Part shown: positions 7,863 through 16,358 of the stretch, in pieces | Position numbering within the stretch: position 1 is the stretch's first letter | Layout: each line of letters starts with the position of its first letter | Assembly (NCBI RefSeq): GCF_900091575.1 | Contig: NZ_FMCR01000006.1 | Span: 458,699-522,698 of the forward strand | Direction of reading: 5' to 3' | Origin: Micromonospora saelicesensis | GTDB lineage: Bacteria > Actinomycetota > Actinomycetes > Mycobacteriales > Micromonosporaceae | Length of the DNA: 64,000 bases | The notes under the pieces: model-generated | What the model was told of the DNA's origin: nothing | Databases searched by the model: none | What the model saw: the letters and a program-made list of their open reading frames with translations, nothing else | Program-made: the position numbers and the translations under genes

Positions 7863-9080
7863 TCAGGCAGCGATCTTGCGGGCCAGGTTCTCGTCGAGCG
7901 CGTTCATGAACTCGTCGGTGGTCAGCCACGGGGCGTCGCGCGAGATGAGCAGCGAGAGGTCCTTGGTCATCTGGCCACCCTCGACGGTGTCGACGATGAC
8001 CTGCTCCAGGGTGTTGGCGAACTCGGTGACCGCCGGGGTGCCGTCCAGCTTGCCCCGGTGGGCCAGGCCCCGGGTCCAGGCGTAGATCGACGCGATCGGG
8101 TTGGTCGAGGTCTTCTCGCCCTTCTGGTACTGCCGGTAGTGCCGGGTGACAGTGCCGTGCGCGGCCTCGGCCTCGACGGTGCGGCCGTCCGGGGAGAGCA
8201 GGACCGAGGTCATCAGACCGAGCGAGCCGAAGCCCTGCGCGACGGTGTCGGACTGCACGTCACCGTCGTAGTTCTTGCAGGCCCAGACGTAGCCGCCCTC
8301 CCACTTGAGCGCGGCGGCGACCATGTCGTCGATCAGCCGGTGCTCGTAGGTGATGCCGGCGGCGTCGAACTCGGCCTTGAACTCGGCCTCGAACACCTCG
8401 GCGAAGAGGTCCTTGAACCGACCGTCGTACGCCTTGAGGATGGTGTTCTTGGTGGACAGGTAGACCGGGTAGTTGCGGTCCAGGCCGTACCGGAACGAGG
8501 CGCGGGCGAAGTCCCGGATCGACTCGTCGTAGTTGTACATACCCATGGCGATGCCGCCGCCGGGGAAGTTGGCGACCTCCATCTCCATGGGGGCGCCGCC
8601 GTCGGCCGGGGTGTAGGTGATGGTCACCGTGCCCGGGCCGGGGACGACGAAGTCGGTGGCCTTGTACTGGTCACCGTGGGCGTGCCGGCCGATGATGATC
8701 GGCTTGGTCCAGCCGGGGACCAGCCGCGGCACGTTGGACATGATGATCGGCTCACGGAAGACGACGCCGCCGAGGATGTTGCGGATGGTGCCGTTGGGCG
8801 ACCGCCACATCTTCTTCAGGCCGAACTCCTCGACCCGGGCCTCGTCCGGGGTGATGGTCGCGCACTTGACGCCGACGCCGTGCTCCTTGATGGCGTTGGC
8901 GGCGTCGATCGTGACCTGGTCGTCGGTCTCGTCGCGGTGCTGGATCGACAGGTCGTAGTAGTGCAGGTCGACGTCGAGGTAGGGCAGGATCAGCTGCTCC
9001 CGGATCTGCTTCCAGATGATCCGGGTCATCTCGTCGCCGTCGAGTTCTACGACCGGGTTGTTTACCTTGATCTTCGCCAT
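7863..9080 (-). CDS. icd: NADP-dependent isocitrate dehydrogenase
   Basis: A 405-residue cytoplasmic TCA-cycle enzyme converting isocitrate to 2-oxoglutarate. The length and motifs fit the homodimeric type II NADP enzymes also found in eukaryotes: VVELDGDEMTRIIW at the N-terminus, KCATITPDEARVEEF, the substrate region SPNGTIRNILGGVVFREPI, metal-binding YDGDVQSD, and TSTNPIASIYAWTRGL. An alternative is the monomeric 740-residue type, which is clearly not present. It is monocistronic, with the terminator at 7813-7840 downstream. The minus-strand RBS is GAGAGGAG shortly before the ATG. Confidence 0.97.
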   Translation of the reverse strand: MAKIKVNNPVVELDGDEMTRIIWKQIREQLILPYLDVDLHYYDLSIQHRDETDDQVTIDAANAIKEHGVGVKCATITPDEARVEEFGLKKMWRSPNGTIRNILGGVVFREPIIMSNVPRLVPGWTKPIIIGRHAHGDQYKATDFVVPGPGTVTITYTPADGGAPMEMEVANFPGGGIAMGMYNYDESIRDFARASFRYGLDRNYPVYLSTKNTILKAYDGRFKDLFAEVFEAEFKAEFDAAGITYEHRLIDDMVAAALKWEGGYVWACKNYDGDVQSDTVAQGFGSLGLMTSVLLSPDGRTVEAEAAHGTVTRHYRQYQKGEKTSTNPIASIYAWTRGLAHRGKLDGTPAVTEFANTLEQVIVDTVEGGQMTKDLSLLISRDAPWLTTDEFMNALDENLARKIAA

Positions 9081-9217
9081 CGGCCGGCGCTCCTCTCGGG
9101 GGACACGTGCTCAAGCCGTACGAGCGTACTGCAATTGGGCCGGCAGCCCCCAGCCGGCCTCGACCGGCCGGCGGAACCGGGCTGCGCGGAACAGGAATGC
9201 CCTGGAATCATCGTCCG

Positions 9218-10024
9218 ATGCCATTGAACCGCACCCTCGGGTCTATCACGGTCACCGCACTCACCGACGGTGAGGGTGCCTTCTTCCAGCCCCGCGCGGA
9301 GGCGTTTCCGCAGGCCACAGCGGCGCACTGGGCGGAGGCCGACCGGCGCGACCCCGGCTCGGTGACCGCCGACGGGCAGTGGTGGCTGGCGTTCCGCAGC
9401 TTCGCGATCCGCGCGGGCGACGGGCCGGTCACGCTGGTCGACGCCGGGATCGGCCCGGCCGACGCACCCGCCGCGAGCTGGGCGCCAGTGCCTGGGCGGC
9501 TGCCCGCCGAGTTGGCCGCCGCGGGCATCGACCCCGCCGATGTCGACACTGTCGTCCTGACCCACCTGCACAGCGATCACATCGGCTGGGCGGTCACCGG
9601 CACGCCGGGACAGCCGCACTTCCCGAACGCGAGCTACCTGCTGCAGCGCGCCGAAGTCGACGCGGCGGAGACGCTCAACCCCGGGCTGCCGGCCGGCCTC
9701 ATCGCGCCCCTGCGCGCCGCCGGCCAGCTCCGGGTGGTCGACGGCGAGACCGCCCTCACCCCAGCGGTACGTCTGCTTCCCACCCCCGGCCACACGCCCG
9801 GTCACCAGTCGGTGCTCCTGACCTCGGCCGACGAACAGATGCTGCTCACCGGGGACCTACTGGTGCACATGGTGCAACTCGTCGACCCCGACCTGGCGTA
9901 CGCCCACGAGGAGGACCCGGAACTCGCCCGCACCTCCCGGCTGAGCGCCCTGCGCACCCACTCCCCCACCGTCCTGGCCACCCCCCACCTCGGCGCCCCC
10001 TTCACCCCCCACCAGCCCACCTAG
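9218..10024 (+). CDS. MBL-fold metallo-hydrolase
   Basis: A 268-residue protein of the metallo-beta-lactamase superfamily. The first metal site TVVLTHLHSDHIGW (HxHxDH) lies near residue 112-122, the next histidine is in LLPTPGHTPGHQSV near 188-200, and the bridging aspartate is in LLTGDLLVH near 212. Resemblance is to quorum-quenching lactonase/N-acyl-homoserine-lactonase-like members, but the substrate cannot be assigned. I chose the ATG at 9218 (MPLNRTLGSITV); the frame upstream to 9107 lacks family sequence. It is divergent from icd and convergent with mdh, with a long hairpin at its end. Confidence 0.88.
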   Translation: MPLNRTLGSITVTALTDGEGAFFQPRAEAFPQATAAHWAEADRRDPGSVTADGQWWLAFRSFAIRAGDGPVTLVDAGIGPADAPAASWAPVPGRLPAELAAAGIDPADVDTVVLTHLHSDHIGWAVTGTPGQPHFPNASYLLQRAEVDAAETLNPGLPAGLIAPLRAAGQLRVVDGETALTPAVRLLPTPGHTPGHQSVLLTSADEQMLLTGDLLVHMVQLVDPDLAYAHEEDPELARTSRLSALRTHSPTVLATPHLGAPFTPHQPT

Positions 10025-10056
10025 GCCTCAAGCGCGATCTCGCGCACCCCCACCTC

Positions 10057-10116
10057 GTTGATCAAGAGGTTTGCGTCACCGCAGGCGCGATTCCTGACGC
10101 AAACCTCTTGATCAAC
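10057..10116. repeat. GATC-anchored long hairpin (copy 1) between convergent genes
   Basis: A perfect 22-base inverted repeat (arms 10057-10078 and 10095-10116, each ending in GTTGATC or GATCAAC, core AAGAGGTTTGCGTCA) encloses a 16-base spacer. It lies between the ends of the MBL hydrolase gene and mdh, where it could end transcription from both sides. It belongs to a family with other copies in this window at 18427, 28653, 46743, 47031 and 47188. Confidence 0.85.
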
Positions 10117-10232
10117 CGGGGCGGGGAGGAGCGGGGGCCGGGTCAGGGAGGGTCGGGCGGGGAGGGGCTGGACGGCGAAGGGCGCGCCGGGTTTGCTGGC
10201 GCGCCCTTCGCTGGTGCTGTGGTTCGGGGGAA

Positions 10233-11183
10233 CTACATGCTGGAGATGTCGCCCTGCTTGGCGCGGACGGCTTCGGCAGCCTCCAGGAGGCTGGCGCGCT
10301 CGTCGGCGTCCAGGTCGGTCTCGACGACCCGCTTGACGCCCTCGGCGCCGATCTCGGCCTCGACACCCAGGTAGACACCGGAGATGCCGTACTCGCCGTC
10401 AACCCAGGCGCAGACCGGCATGACCTCGCCGGAGTCCTCCGCGACGGCCTTCGCCATCCGGGCCGCGGCGGCGGACGGGGCGTAGTAGGCCGAACCGGTC
10501 TTGAGCAGCGCGACGACCTCGGCGCCACCGTTGCGGGTCTTGACGACCAGCTCCTCGATCTGCTCGGCCGGCATGGCCTCGCGCAGCGGCTTGCCGTTGA
10601 CGGTGCTCTTGGACGGCACCGGGACCATGGTGTCGCCGTGCGAGCCCAGGGTCAGCGTGCGTACCGACGCCACCGGCACGTTCAGCGCCTCGGCGACGAA
10701 GTTGCTGAACCGGGCCGTGTCGAGCATGCCGGCCTGGCCGAGCACCCGGTTCTTCGGGAACTGGGTGGCGAGCTGGGCCAGCGCGGTCATCTCGTCCAGC
10801 GGGTTGGAGACCACGATGACGACGGCGTTCGGGGCGTACTTGGCGACGTTCTCGGCGACCTGACGGACGATCTTGGCGTTGGTCTCCAGCAGGTCCATCC
10901 GGCTCATGCCGGGCTTGCGCGGCAGACCAGCGGTGATCACGACGACGTCGGAGCCCTCGATGCTCTCGTAGCCCTCACCGTTGGGGCCGGTGGTCACGCC
11001 GACCACCTTGGTCTCGAAGCCCTCGATGGCCCGGGACTGGTTGAGGTCGAGCGCGAGGCCCGCGGGCTTGCCCTCCACGATGTCGGTGATCACTACGGTG
11101 TCGAAGACGTCGTACTCGGCCAGGCGCTGTGCGGTGGTGGAGCCGTAGAAGCCAGCCCCGACGACAGTGACCTTCTTACCCAT
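10233..11183 (-). CDS. mdh: Malate dehydrogenase (LDH-like type)
   Basis: A 316-residue NAD-dependent TCA enzyme that interconverts malate and oxaloacetate. The Rossmann start KVTVVGAGFYGSTTAQRLAE is followed by VVITDI with the NAD-selective acidic residue, the mobile active-site loop AGLPRKPGMSRMDLL carrying substrate arginines, SNPLDEMT, and the catalytic histidine in LGSHGDTMVP near 185. It is of the MDH type 3 lactate-dehydrogenase-like group rather than the longer type typical of Streptomyces. It appears monocistronic; folD lies 139 bases upstream on the same strand. Confidence 0.95.
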   Translation of the reverse strand: MGKKVTVVGAGFYGSTTAQRLAEYDVFDTVVITDIVEGKPAGLALDLNQSRAIEGFETKVVGVTTGPNGEGYESIEGSDVVVITAGLPRKPGMSRMDLLETNAKIVRQVAENVAKYAPNAVVIVVSNPLDEMTALAQLATQFPKNRVLGQAGMLDTARFSNFVAEALNVPVASVRTLTLGSHGDTMVPVPSKSTVNGKPLREAMPAEQIEELVVKTRNGGAEVVALLKTGSAYYAPSAAAARMAKAVAEDSGEVMPVCAWVDGEYGISGVYLGVEAEIGAEGVKRVVETDLDADERASLLEAAEAVRAKQGDISSM

Positions 11184-11322
11184 GGTCGTCCCACTCCCTG
11201 ATACCAGTCGGTTTTCCGGACCGTATCAGTCATCCTGGCACCGATCAGGCCAGGGGCGGCGGCCATCGCCGGGATGGGGTGAACGTCACCGCCGTCCTGG
11301 TTCGACGCCACCGAGGTGCGGG

Positions 11323-12183
11323 TCAGCCGCGCTCGGCGCGCTCGACGACGTTGGTGAGCAGCATGGCCCGGGTCATCGGGCCCACACCGCCGGGCATGGG
11401 GACCAGCGCGCCGGCCGTCTCAACCACCTCCGGGTCCACGTCGCCGGTGTAGCGGCCCTTGCCGTCCGCGCCGATCACGCGGGTGATGCCGACGTCCACC
11501 ACCACCGCACCGGGGTTGATCATGTCGGCGGTGAGCAGACCCGGTACGCCGGCCGCGACGATGACGATGTCCGCGGCCCGGGTGTGCGAGGCGAGGTCCA
11601 GGGTGCCGGTGTGGCAGAGGGTGACAGTGGCGTTCTCGCTGCGCCTGGTGAGCAGCAGGCCGAGCGGTCGGCCAACCGTGTTGCCGCGACCGACCACCGC
11701 GACGGTGGCCCCGCGCAGCGCCACGTCGTGCCGGCGGAGCAGCTCGACGATGCCGCGCGGCGTGCACGGCAGCGGACCGTCGTAGCCGAGCACGAGCCGA
11801 CCCAGGTTGACCGGGTGCAGGCCGTCGGCGTCCTTGTCCGGGTCGATCAACTCAAGCACCCGCTGGGTGTCGAGGTGGGCCGGCAGCGGCAGTTGAACGA
11901 TGTAGCCGTGGCACGCCGGGTCGGCGTTGAGCTCGGCTAGTACGTCGTCGACCTGCTGTTGGGTGGCGTCGGCCGGCAGTTCGCGGCGGATCGAGGCGAT
12001 GCCCACCTCCGCGCAGTCGCGGTGCTTGCCGTTGACGTACGCCTGGCTGCCCGGGTCCGCACCGACCAGGACCGTGCCGAGCCCGGGGGTGATGCCGCGT
12101 TCCGCGAGTGCCTTCACCCGGATGCGCAGCTCGTCCTTGATCTCCGCTGCGGTTGCCTTGCCGTCCAGAAGCGTCGCCGTCAC
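11323..12183 (-). CDS. folD: Bifunctional methylenetetrahydrofolate dehydrogenase/cyclohydrolase
   Basis: A 286-residue enzyme that interconverts methylene-, methenyl- and 10-formyl-tetrahydrofolate, supplying formyl groups to PurN and PurH encoded nearby. Seen in order are the catalytic lysine motif GSQAYVNGKHRDCAEVGI (about residues 46-64), YIVQLPLPAHL, the DADGLHPVNLG substrate loop, PCTPRGIVELL, and the NADP-binding VVGRGNTVGRPLG near 165. It begins with ATG 139 bases upstream of mdh on the same strand. The 481-base gap upstream is shared with the divergent peptide-transporter operon. Confidence 0.95.
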   Translation of the reverse strand: MTATLLDGKATAAEIKDELRIRVKALAERGITPGLGTVLVGADPGSQAYVNGKHRDCAEVGIASIRRELPADATQQQVDDVLAELNADPACHGYIVQLPLPAHLDTQRVLELIDPDKDADGLHPVNLGRLVLGYDGPLPCTPRGIVELLRRHDVALRGATVAVVGRGNTVGRPLGLLLTRRSENATVTLCHTGTLDLASHTRAADIVIVAAGVPGLLTADMINPGAVVVDVGITRVIGADGKGRYTGDVDPEVVETAGALVPMPGGVGPMTRAMLLTNVVERAERG

Positions 12184-12327
12184 GACCAGATCGTCTCACG
12201 GCCACCGCCCGCGGATCAGACGACCTCGCTCGGGCCGTCGCCGCGCTGTGCGGTGGGGCGGCGACCGGACGGGCCGGGCCAGGGTGGGACGAGAGCCACT
12301 GAAGTCACCGTGCGTGAGGTGTTGCTA

Positions 12328-12370
12328 GTCACTTTCGGTGACAATTTGTGGGTTCGATCACGGTCGAACC
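12328..12370. promoter_or_regulatory. Two adjacent palindromes upstream of the peptide-binding protein gene
   Basis: GTCAC-TTTCG-GTGAC at 12328-12342 and GGTTCGA-TCACGG-TCGAACC at 12351-12370 are both perfect inverted repeats, spaced about two helical turns apart centre to centre. They lie some 300 bases before the SBP gene and 145-190 bases before folD, so they could control either. The regulator is unknown. Confidence 0.45.
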
Positions 12371-12593
12371 AGACAGACCGGGCCGGTTCTGCGGAGACCG
12401 GACGGCCGCCCCAGGCAGCGCGGCGACGGCCGAGCAGGGGCGAACACGTCGTCAACCTTCGTGGTTTCCGCAGTTCAACGTCGATAAACCCGGTTTGGTG
12501 TAGCAGGTTCACTCGCCCCCGACAAGGAAGGCAACCCCGGACCGTTACCCACCCGCAACCGCGTCGTTGTCGAAGGCTCGTCGCCGACCTACC

Positions 12594-12618
12594 GTTACGG
12601 CTTGTTGCGCAGCGTAAC
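12594..12618. promoter_or_regulatory. GTTACG-N13-CGTAAC inverted repeat
   Basis: Perfect 6-base arms GTTACG (12594-12599) and CGTAAC (12613-12618) lie 47 bases before the start of the SBP gene; a further GTTAC is at 12544. GTAAC is the core reported for MtrA-type response-regulator sites in actinobacteria, but that link is an inference here. Confidence 0.4.
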
Positions 12619-12664
12619 CCAGCGTCGGGCCTGACTGCGCAGCGTGAGGAGATGAGGAGGCTCA

Positions 12665-14266
12665 ATGCGAGTTCGTAGACTCGCCGCCTGGACCGCCCTC
12701 CCGCTCGCGGTGACGCTGGGCCTCGCGGCCTGCGGCAGCGGCGGAGACGGTGGATCCGGTGGCAGCGACAGTTCGGTGGTCAGCATTCAGATCGCCGAGC
12801 CGAAGCACCTGGTTCCCACAAACACCACCGAGACGTCCGGTGCACAGGTGCTCACCGGCCTGTTCAGCCCGCTCGTCGACTACGACGCCCAGAACAAGCC
12901 GTACGAGGTCGCCGCGCAGTCGATCACCTCGTCCGACAACAAGGTCTGGACGATCAAGCTCAAGGACGGCTTCACCTTCCACAACGGTGAGAAGGTCACG
13001 TCCGAGGACTACATCAACGCGTGGAACTACGGCGCGTACGCCCCGAACGGCCAGGACAGCAACTTCTTCTTCGAGAAGATCGCTGGCTACGCCGACCTGC
13101 AGGGCAAGGCGCCGAAGGCCAAGGAGATGTCCGGCCTGAAGAAGGTCGACGACCTCACCTTCACCGCGACGCTCTCCGAGCCGTACATCGACTTCAAGAC
13201 GACGCTGGGCTACACCGCGTTCTACCCGATGCCGGACGCCGCGTTCTCGGCTCCGGGCGTGCTCAAGGACTCCTACGAGCAGGCGCCGATCGGGCAGGGC
13301 CCCTTCAAGATGAAGGGCGCCTGGCAGCACGACAGCAAGATCGACGTCGAGCGCTACGACGCGTACCCGGGCGAGAAGCCCAAGGTCAAGAACATCGAGT
13401 TCCGGATCTACCAGCAGCTCACCGCGGCCTACGCGGACGTCCTTGCGGACAACCTGGACGTGCTGCCCACGATCCCGACCGAGAGCCTGAGCACCGCGCC
13501 GAGCGACCTGGGCGACCGGTACAAGACCAGCCCGATGTCGTCGTTCCAGTTCCTCGCGTTCCCGACGTTCGACAAGGACTACAGCAGCCCGGACGTGCGC
13601 AAGGCCATCTCGATGGCGATCGACCGTGACGAGATCACCAAGTCGGTCTTCAAGGGTTCGCAGACGCCGGCTCGTTCCTTCGTCTCGCCGGTCCTGCCGG
13701 GCTACCGGGAGAACACCGCGGGCAAGGCCGGCGAGTTCAACCCGACCGAGGCCAAGAAGCTCTACCAGGCCGCCGGCGGTCCGTCGAAGATCGTCATCTC
13801 GTACAACGGCGACGGCGGGCACAAGGACTGGGTCGACGCCACTGTCAACCAGCTCAAGGCCAACCTGGGCGTGGACGCGGTCGGCTCGGCCGAGCCGAAG
13901 TTCGCCGACCTGCTGACCAAGGTCGAGAAGAAGACGCCGGTGGGTGCGTTCCGGATGGGTTGGGTCATGGACTACCCGACCATGGAGGACTACCTCGGCC
14001 CGCTGTACAGCACGAACGGCTCGTCGAACTACTACGGGTACAGCAACCCGGAGTTCGACAAGCTGGTCAAGGAGGGTTCCGCCGCCAAGACGCAGGACGA
14101 GGCGATCGCCAAGTACCGGCAGGCGGAGGACATCCTGGCCAAGGACATGCCGGTGATCCCGCTCCGCTTCGGCGAGAACGTGTTCGGCCACTCGTCCAAG
14201 GTCAAGAACGTGGAGATGGACCTGTTCCAGCGGGTCAACCTCGTCAAGATCGAAGCAGCCAGCTGA
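12665..14266 (+). CDS. Peptide ABC transporter substrate-binding lipoprotein
   Basis: A 533-residue extracellular solute-binding protein of family 5 (DppA/OppA type). The type II signal has a basic start MRVRRLAAW, a hydrophobic stretch, and lipobox LAAC with the lipidated cysteine near residue 21, followed by a Gly/Ser linker. Family features include EPKHLVPTNTTET, LKDGFTFHNGEKVTSEDYINAWNY, IGQGPFKM, RKAISMAIDRDEI, and the C-terminal DMPVIPLRFGENV. It is the first gene of an operon with two permeases and two ATPases. A strong hairpin at 14281-14312 separates it from the permease gene and may keep SBP transcripts in excess. Confidence 0.93.
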   Translation: MRVRRLAAWTALPLAVTLGLAACGSGGDGGSGGSDSSVVSIQIAEPKHLVPTNTTETSGAQVLTGLFSPLVDYDAQNKPYEVAAQSITSSDNKVWTIKLKDGFTFHNGEKVTSEDYINAWNYGAYAPNGQDSNFFFEKIAGYADLQGKAPKAKEMSGLKKVDDLTFTATLSEPYIDFKTTLGYTAFYPMPDAAFSAPGVLKDSYEQAPIGQGPFKMKGAWQHDSKIDVERYDAYPGEKPKVKNIEFRIYQQLTAAYADVLADNLDVLPTIPTESLSTAPSDLGDRYKTSPMSSFQFLAFPTFDKDYSSPDVRKAISMAIDRDEITKSVFKGSQTPARSFVSPVLPGYRENTAGKAGEFNPTEAKKLYQAAGGPSKIVISYNGDGGHKDWVDATVNQLKANLGVDAVGSAEPKFADLLTKVEKKTPVGAFRMGWVMDYPTMEDYLGPLYSTNGSSNYYGYSNPEFDKLVKEGSAAKTQDEAIAKYRQAEDILAKDMPVIPLRFGENVFGHSSKVKNVEMDLFQRVNLVKIEAAS

Positions 14267-14280
14267 GCTGACCATGGTGC

Positions 14281-14312
14281 GGGCCACCCGGGCGACGAAG
14301 CCCGGGTGGCCC
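14281..14312 (+). terminator. Intra-operon hairpin after the SBP gene
   Basis: A perfect 13-base stem (14281-14293 with 14300-14312, GGGCCACCCGGGC and complement) closes on a 6-base loop. It lies 15 bases after the SBP stop. A second, imperfect GC-rich hairpin follows at about 14318-14369. Such a structure could stabilise SBP mRNA or partly terminate transcription. No U-tract is present. Confidence 0.65.
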
Positions 14313-14463
14313 GGACCGCACCACCGGGGCCGGGTCGCAGCAGCGGACCCGGCGTCGGTGGTGCCGGCTCCCCCGGGCCGGACGGCACGTCTCGGATATT
14401 TCGGGTACGACCAGAGATGCCGTCCTGCGACCCTTTCGCACATTTCCGGAGAGACTGCTAAGC

Positions 14464-15402
14464 ATGTTCCGCTACATCCTGCGGCGCCTACTGCAGATGG
14501 TCCTGGCGTTCTTCGGGACCACCCTGATCGTCTACGCGCTGACATTCGCCGGGCAGGGCGACCCGATCCAGGCGCTCGCCGGCGAACGGCCGGTGACGCC
14601 AGCGCAGCGGGCCTACCTCACCGAGAAGTACAACCTGGATCAGACGGGCGTCGGCGGCTTCTTCTACCGCTACTTCGACTACGTGAAGGACCTGCTCCAG
14701 GGCAACCTGGGCGAGTCGCTCACCGGTCGGAGCATCGGTGACATCCTCCAGCAGGCCTGGCCGGTCACCGTGCGGCTCGCGCTCATCGCGCTCGCCGTGG
14801 CGATCATCTTCGGTGTCACCGCCGGGGTCCTCGCCGGCATCCGCCGGGCCAGCATCTTCGACAACTCGACGCTGGTGCTGACCCTGCTCGTGCTGGGCAT
14901 CCCGACCATCGTGCTGGCGCCGCTGGCGCAGTACTTCCTGGGCGTCAAGTGGCAGCTCTTCCCACCCACCGCCGGCTCCGACCCGACGTTCTACGCGCTC
15001 CTGCTGCCGGGCATCGTGCTCGGCTCGCTGTCGCTGGCCACCGCCCTACGACTCACCCGGGCCTCGGTGGCGGAGAACCTGCGCGCGGACTACGTCCGGA
15101 CCGCCCGGTCCAAGGGCCTGGTCAAGCGGCGCATCGTCGTCGTCCACGTGCTGCGCAACTCGCTGATCCCGGTGGTCACCTTCCTCGGTGTGGAACTGGG
15201 CAACCTGATGAGCGGCGCGATCATCACCGAGGGCGTCTTCAACATCCCCGGCGTGGGCTTCAACCTCTTCCGCGGCATCCGCACCGAGGACGGCCCCCTG
15301 GTGGTGGGCATCGTCAGCGTGCTCGTCGTGGTCTACCTGGTCTCGAACCTGGTGGTGGACGTCCTGTACGCCGTACTCGACCCGAGGATCCGCTATGAGT
15401 GA
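14464..15402 (+). CDS. Peptide ABC transporter permease (DppB type)
   Basis: A 312-residue inner-membrane subunit with six predicted transmembrane helices. The first helix (MVLAFFGTTLIVYALTF) follows MFRYILRRLLQ, and the periplasmic loop contains GDPIQALAGERPVTPAQRAYLTEKYNLDQ, typical of DppB/OppB proteins. The cytoplasmic EAA loop that contacts the ATPases reads ENLRADYVRTARSKGLVKRRI, followed by HVLRNSLIPVVTFLG near residue 235. The gene overlaps the next permease by 8 bases. Confidence 0.93.
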   Translation: MFRYILRRLLQMVLAFFGTTLIVYALTFAGQGDPIQALAGERPVTPAQRAYLTEKYNLDQTGVGGFFYRYFDYVKDLLQGNLGESLTGRSIGDILQQAWPVTVRLALIALAVAIIFGVTAGVLAGIRRASIFDNSTLVLTLLVLGIPTIVLAPLAQYFLGVKWQLFPPTAGSDPTFYALLLPGIVLGSLSLATALRLTRASVAENLRADYVRTARSKGLVKRRIVVVHVLRNSLIPVVTFLGVELGNLMSGAIITEGVFNIPGVGFNLFRGIRTEDGPLVVGIVSVLVVVYLVSNLVVDVLYAVLDPRIRYE

Positions 15403-16351
15403 CTTTGAGACTGTGGCGGCCACCGAGAACCAGGCCGCGCGACGTGGCCCCTCGGGGGAGCCTGGCACGCCCAACCAGGTCGGCGCCGCGAACAAGCCCC
15501 GCAGCCTGGCCGGGGACGCCTGGCGCGACCTGCGCCGCAACCCGATCTTCTGGATCTCGCTGGCGCTGGTCGTCATCTTCACCTTGATGGCGCTGCTCCC
15601 CGGGGTCTTCACCGCCAACAGCCCGAACGACTGCCTGCTCTCCCGGCAACACGCCGGGCCGTCCGGCGGGGCCATCTTCGGGTACGACTTCCAGGGCTGC
15701 GACACGTACTCCCGGGCGGTCTACGGCACCCGGGCGTCGCTGCTGGTCGGCGCGCTCGCCGCGCTCGGCACCGGAATCATCGCGCTGGTGATCGGCATGT
15801 TGGCCGGTTACTTCGGCCGCTGGGTCGACGCGGTGCTCTCCCGGGTGATCGACGTGGTGCTCGGCATTCCGCTGCTGCTGGCCGCGATCGTGCTGCTCAA
15901 GCGGGTGTCCAGTGACAGCCAGTGGGCTCGGATCGGCGCTGTCGTCTTCGTGTTGGCTCTTCTCGGCTGGACCACCGCCGCCCGCGTGGTCCGGTCCTCG
16001 GTGATCACCGCGAAGGAGCAGGACTACGTCGCGGCGGCCCGGATGCTCGGTGCCGGCAACAGCCGGATCATGTGGCGGCACATTCTGCCGAACTCGCTGG
16101 CCCCGGCGATCGTCGTACTGACCATCGCGCTCGGCTCGTTCATCGCGGCCGAGGCGACGCTCTCCTTCCTCGGCATCGGCCTGAAGGCGCCCACCATCTC
16201 GTGGGGGCAGGACATCGACACCGGCCGGATCCACATGCGGGAGGCGGCCACCCCGTTGATCGTCCCGTCGGCCTTCCTGGCGCTGACCGTGCTGGCGTTC
16301 ATCATGCTCGGCGACGCGATCCGTGACGCCTTCGACCCGAAGCTGCGGTGA
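15395..16351 (+). CDS. Peptide ABC transporter permease (DppC type)
   Basis: A 318-residue permease with an N-terminal OppC leader region (SLAGDAWRDLRRNPIFWISLALVVIF), a periplasmic segment with GYDFQGCDTYSRAVYGTRASL, and five further helices. The EAA loop reads EQDYVAAARMLGAGNSRIMWRHILPNSLAP near residues 210-235. It overlaps the DppB-type gene by 8 bases and is followed after 7 bases by the first ATPase gene. Periplasmic cysteines at the CLLSRQHAG and QGCDTY segments are unusual for the family. Confidence 0.93.
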   Translation: MSDFETVAATENQAARRGPSGEPGTPNQVGAANKPRSLAGDAWRDLRRNPIFWISLALVVIFTLMALLPGVFTANSPNDCLLSRQHAGPSGGAIFGYDFQGCDTYSRAVYGTRASLLVGALAALGTGIIALVIGMLAGYFGRWVDAVLSRVIDVVLGIPLLLAAIVLLKRVSSDSQWARIGAVVFVLALLGWTTAARVVRSSVITAKEQDYVAAARMLGAGNSRIMWRHILPNSLAPAIVVLTIALGSFIAAEATLSFLGIGLKAPTISWGQDIDTGRIHMREAATPLIVPSAFLALTVLAFIMLGDAIRDAFDPKLR

Positions 16352-16358
16352 GAACACC

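Larger units (their letters stand above)
12184..12664. other. Regulatory gap between folD and the first peptide-transporter operon
   Basis: This 481-base divergent intergenic region holds no convincing gene. It contains three symmetric elements described separately (12328-12342, 12351-12370 and 12594-12618) and a further GTTAC at 12544. An RBS-like GAGGAGATGAGGAGG lies just before the ATG at 12665. It must contain the promoters of both folD and the transporter operon. Confidence 0.6.

Noticed and set aside
12662..14545. A 627-codon open frame on the minus strand across the SBP gene
   Set aside because: It is the antisense shadow of a well-supported lipoprotein gene in GC-rich DNA, has no signal of its own, and no plausible RBS or family.
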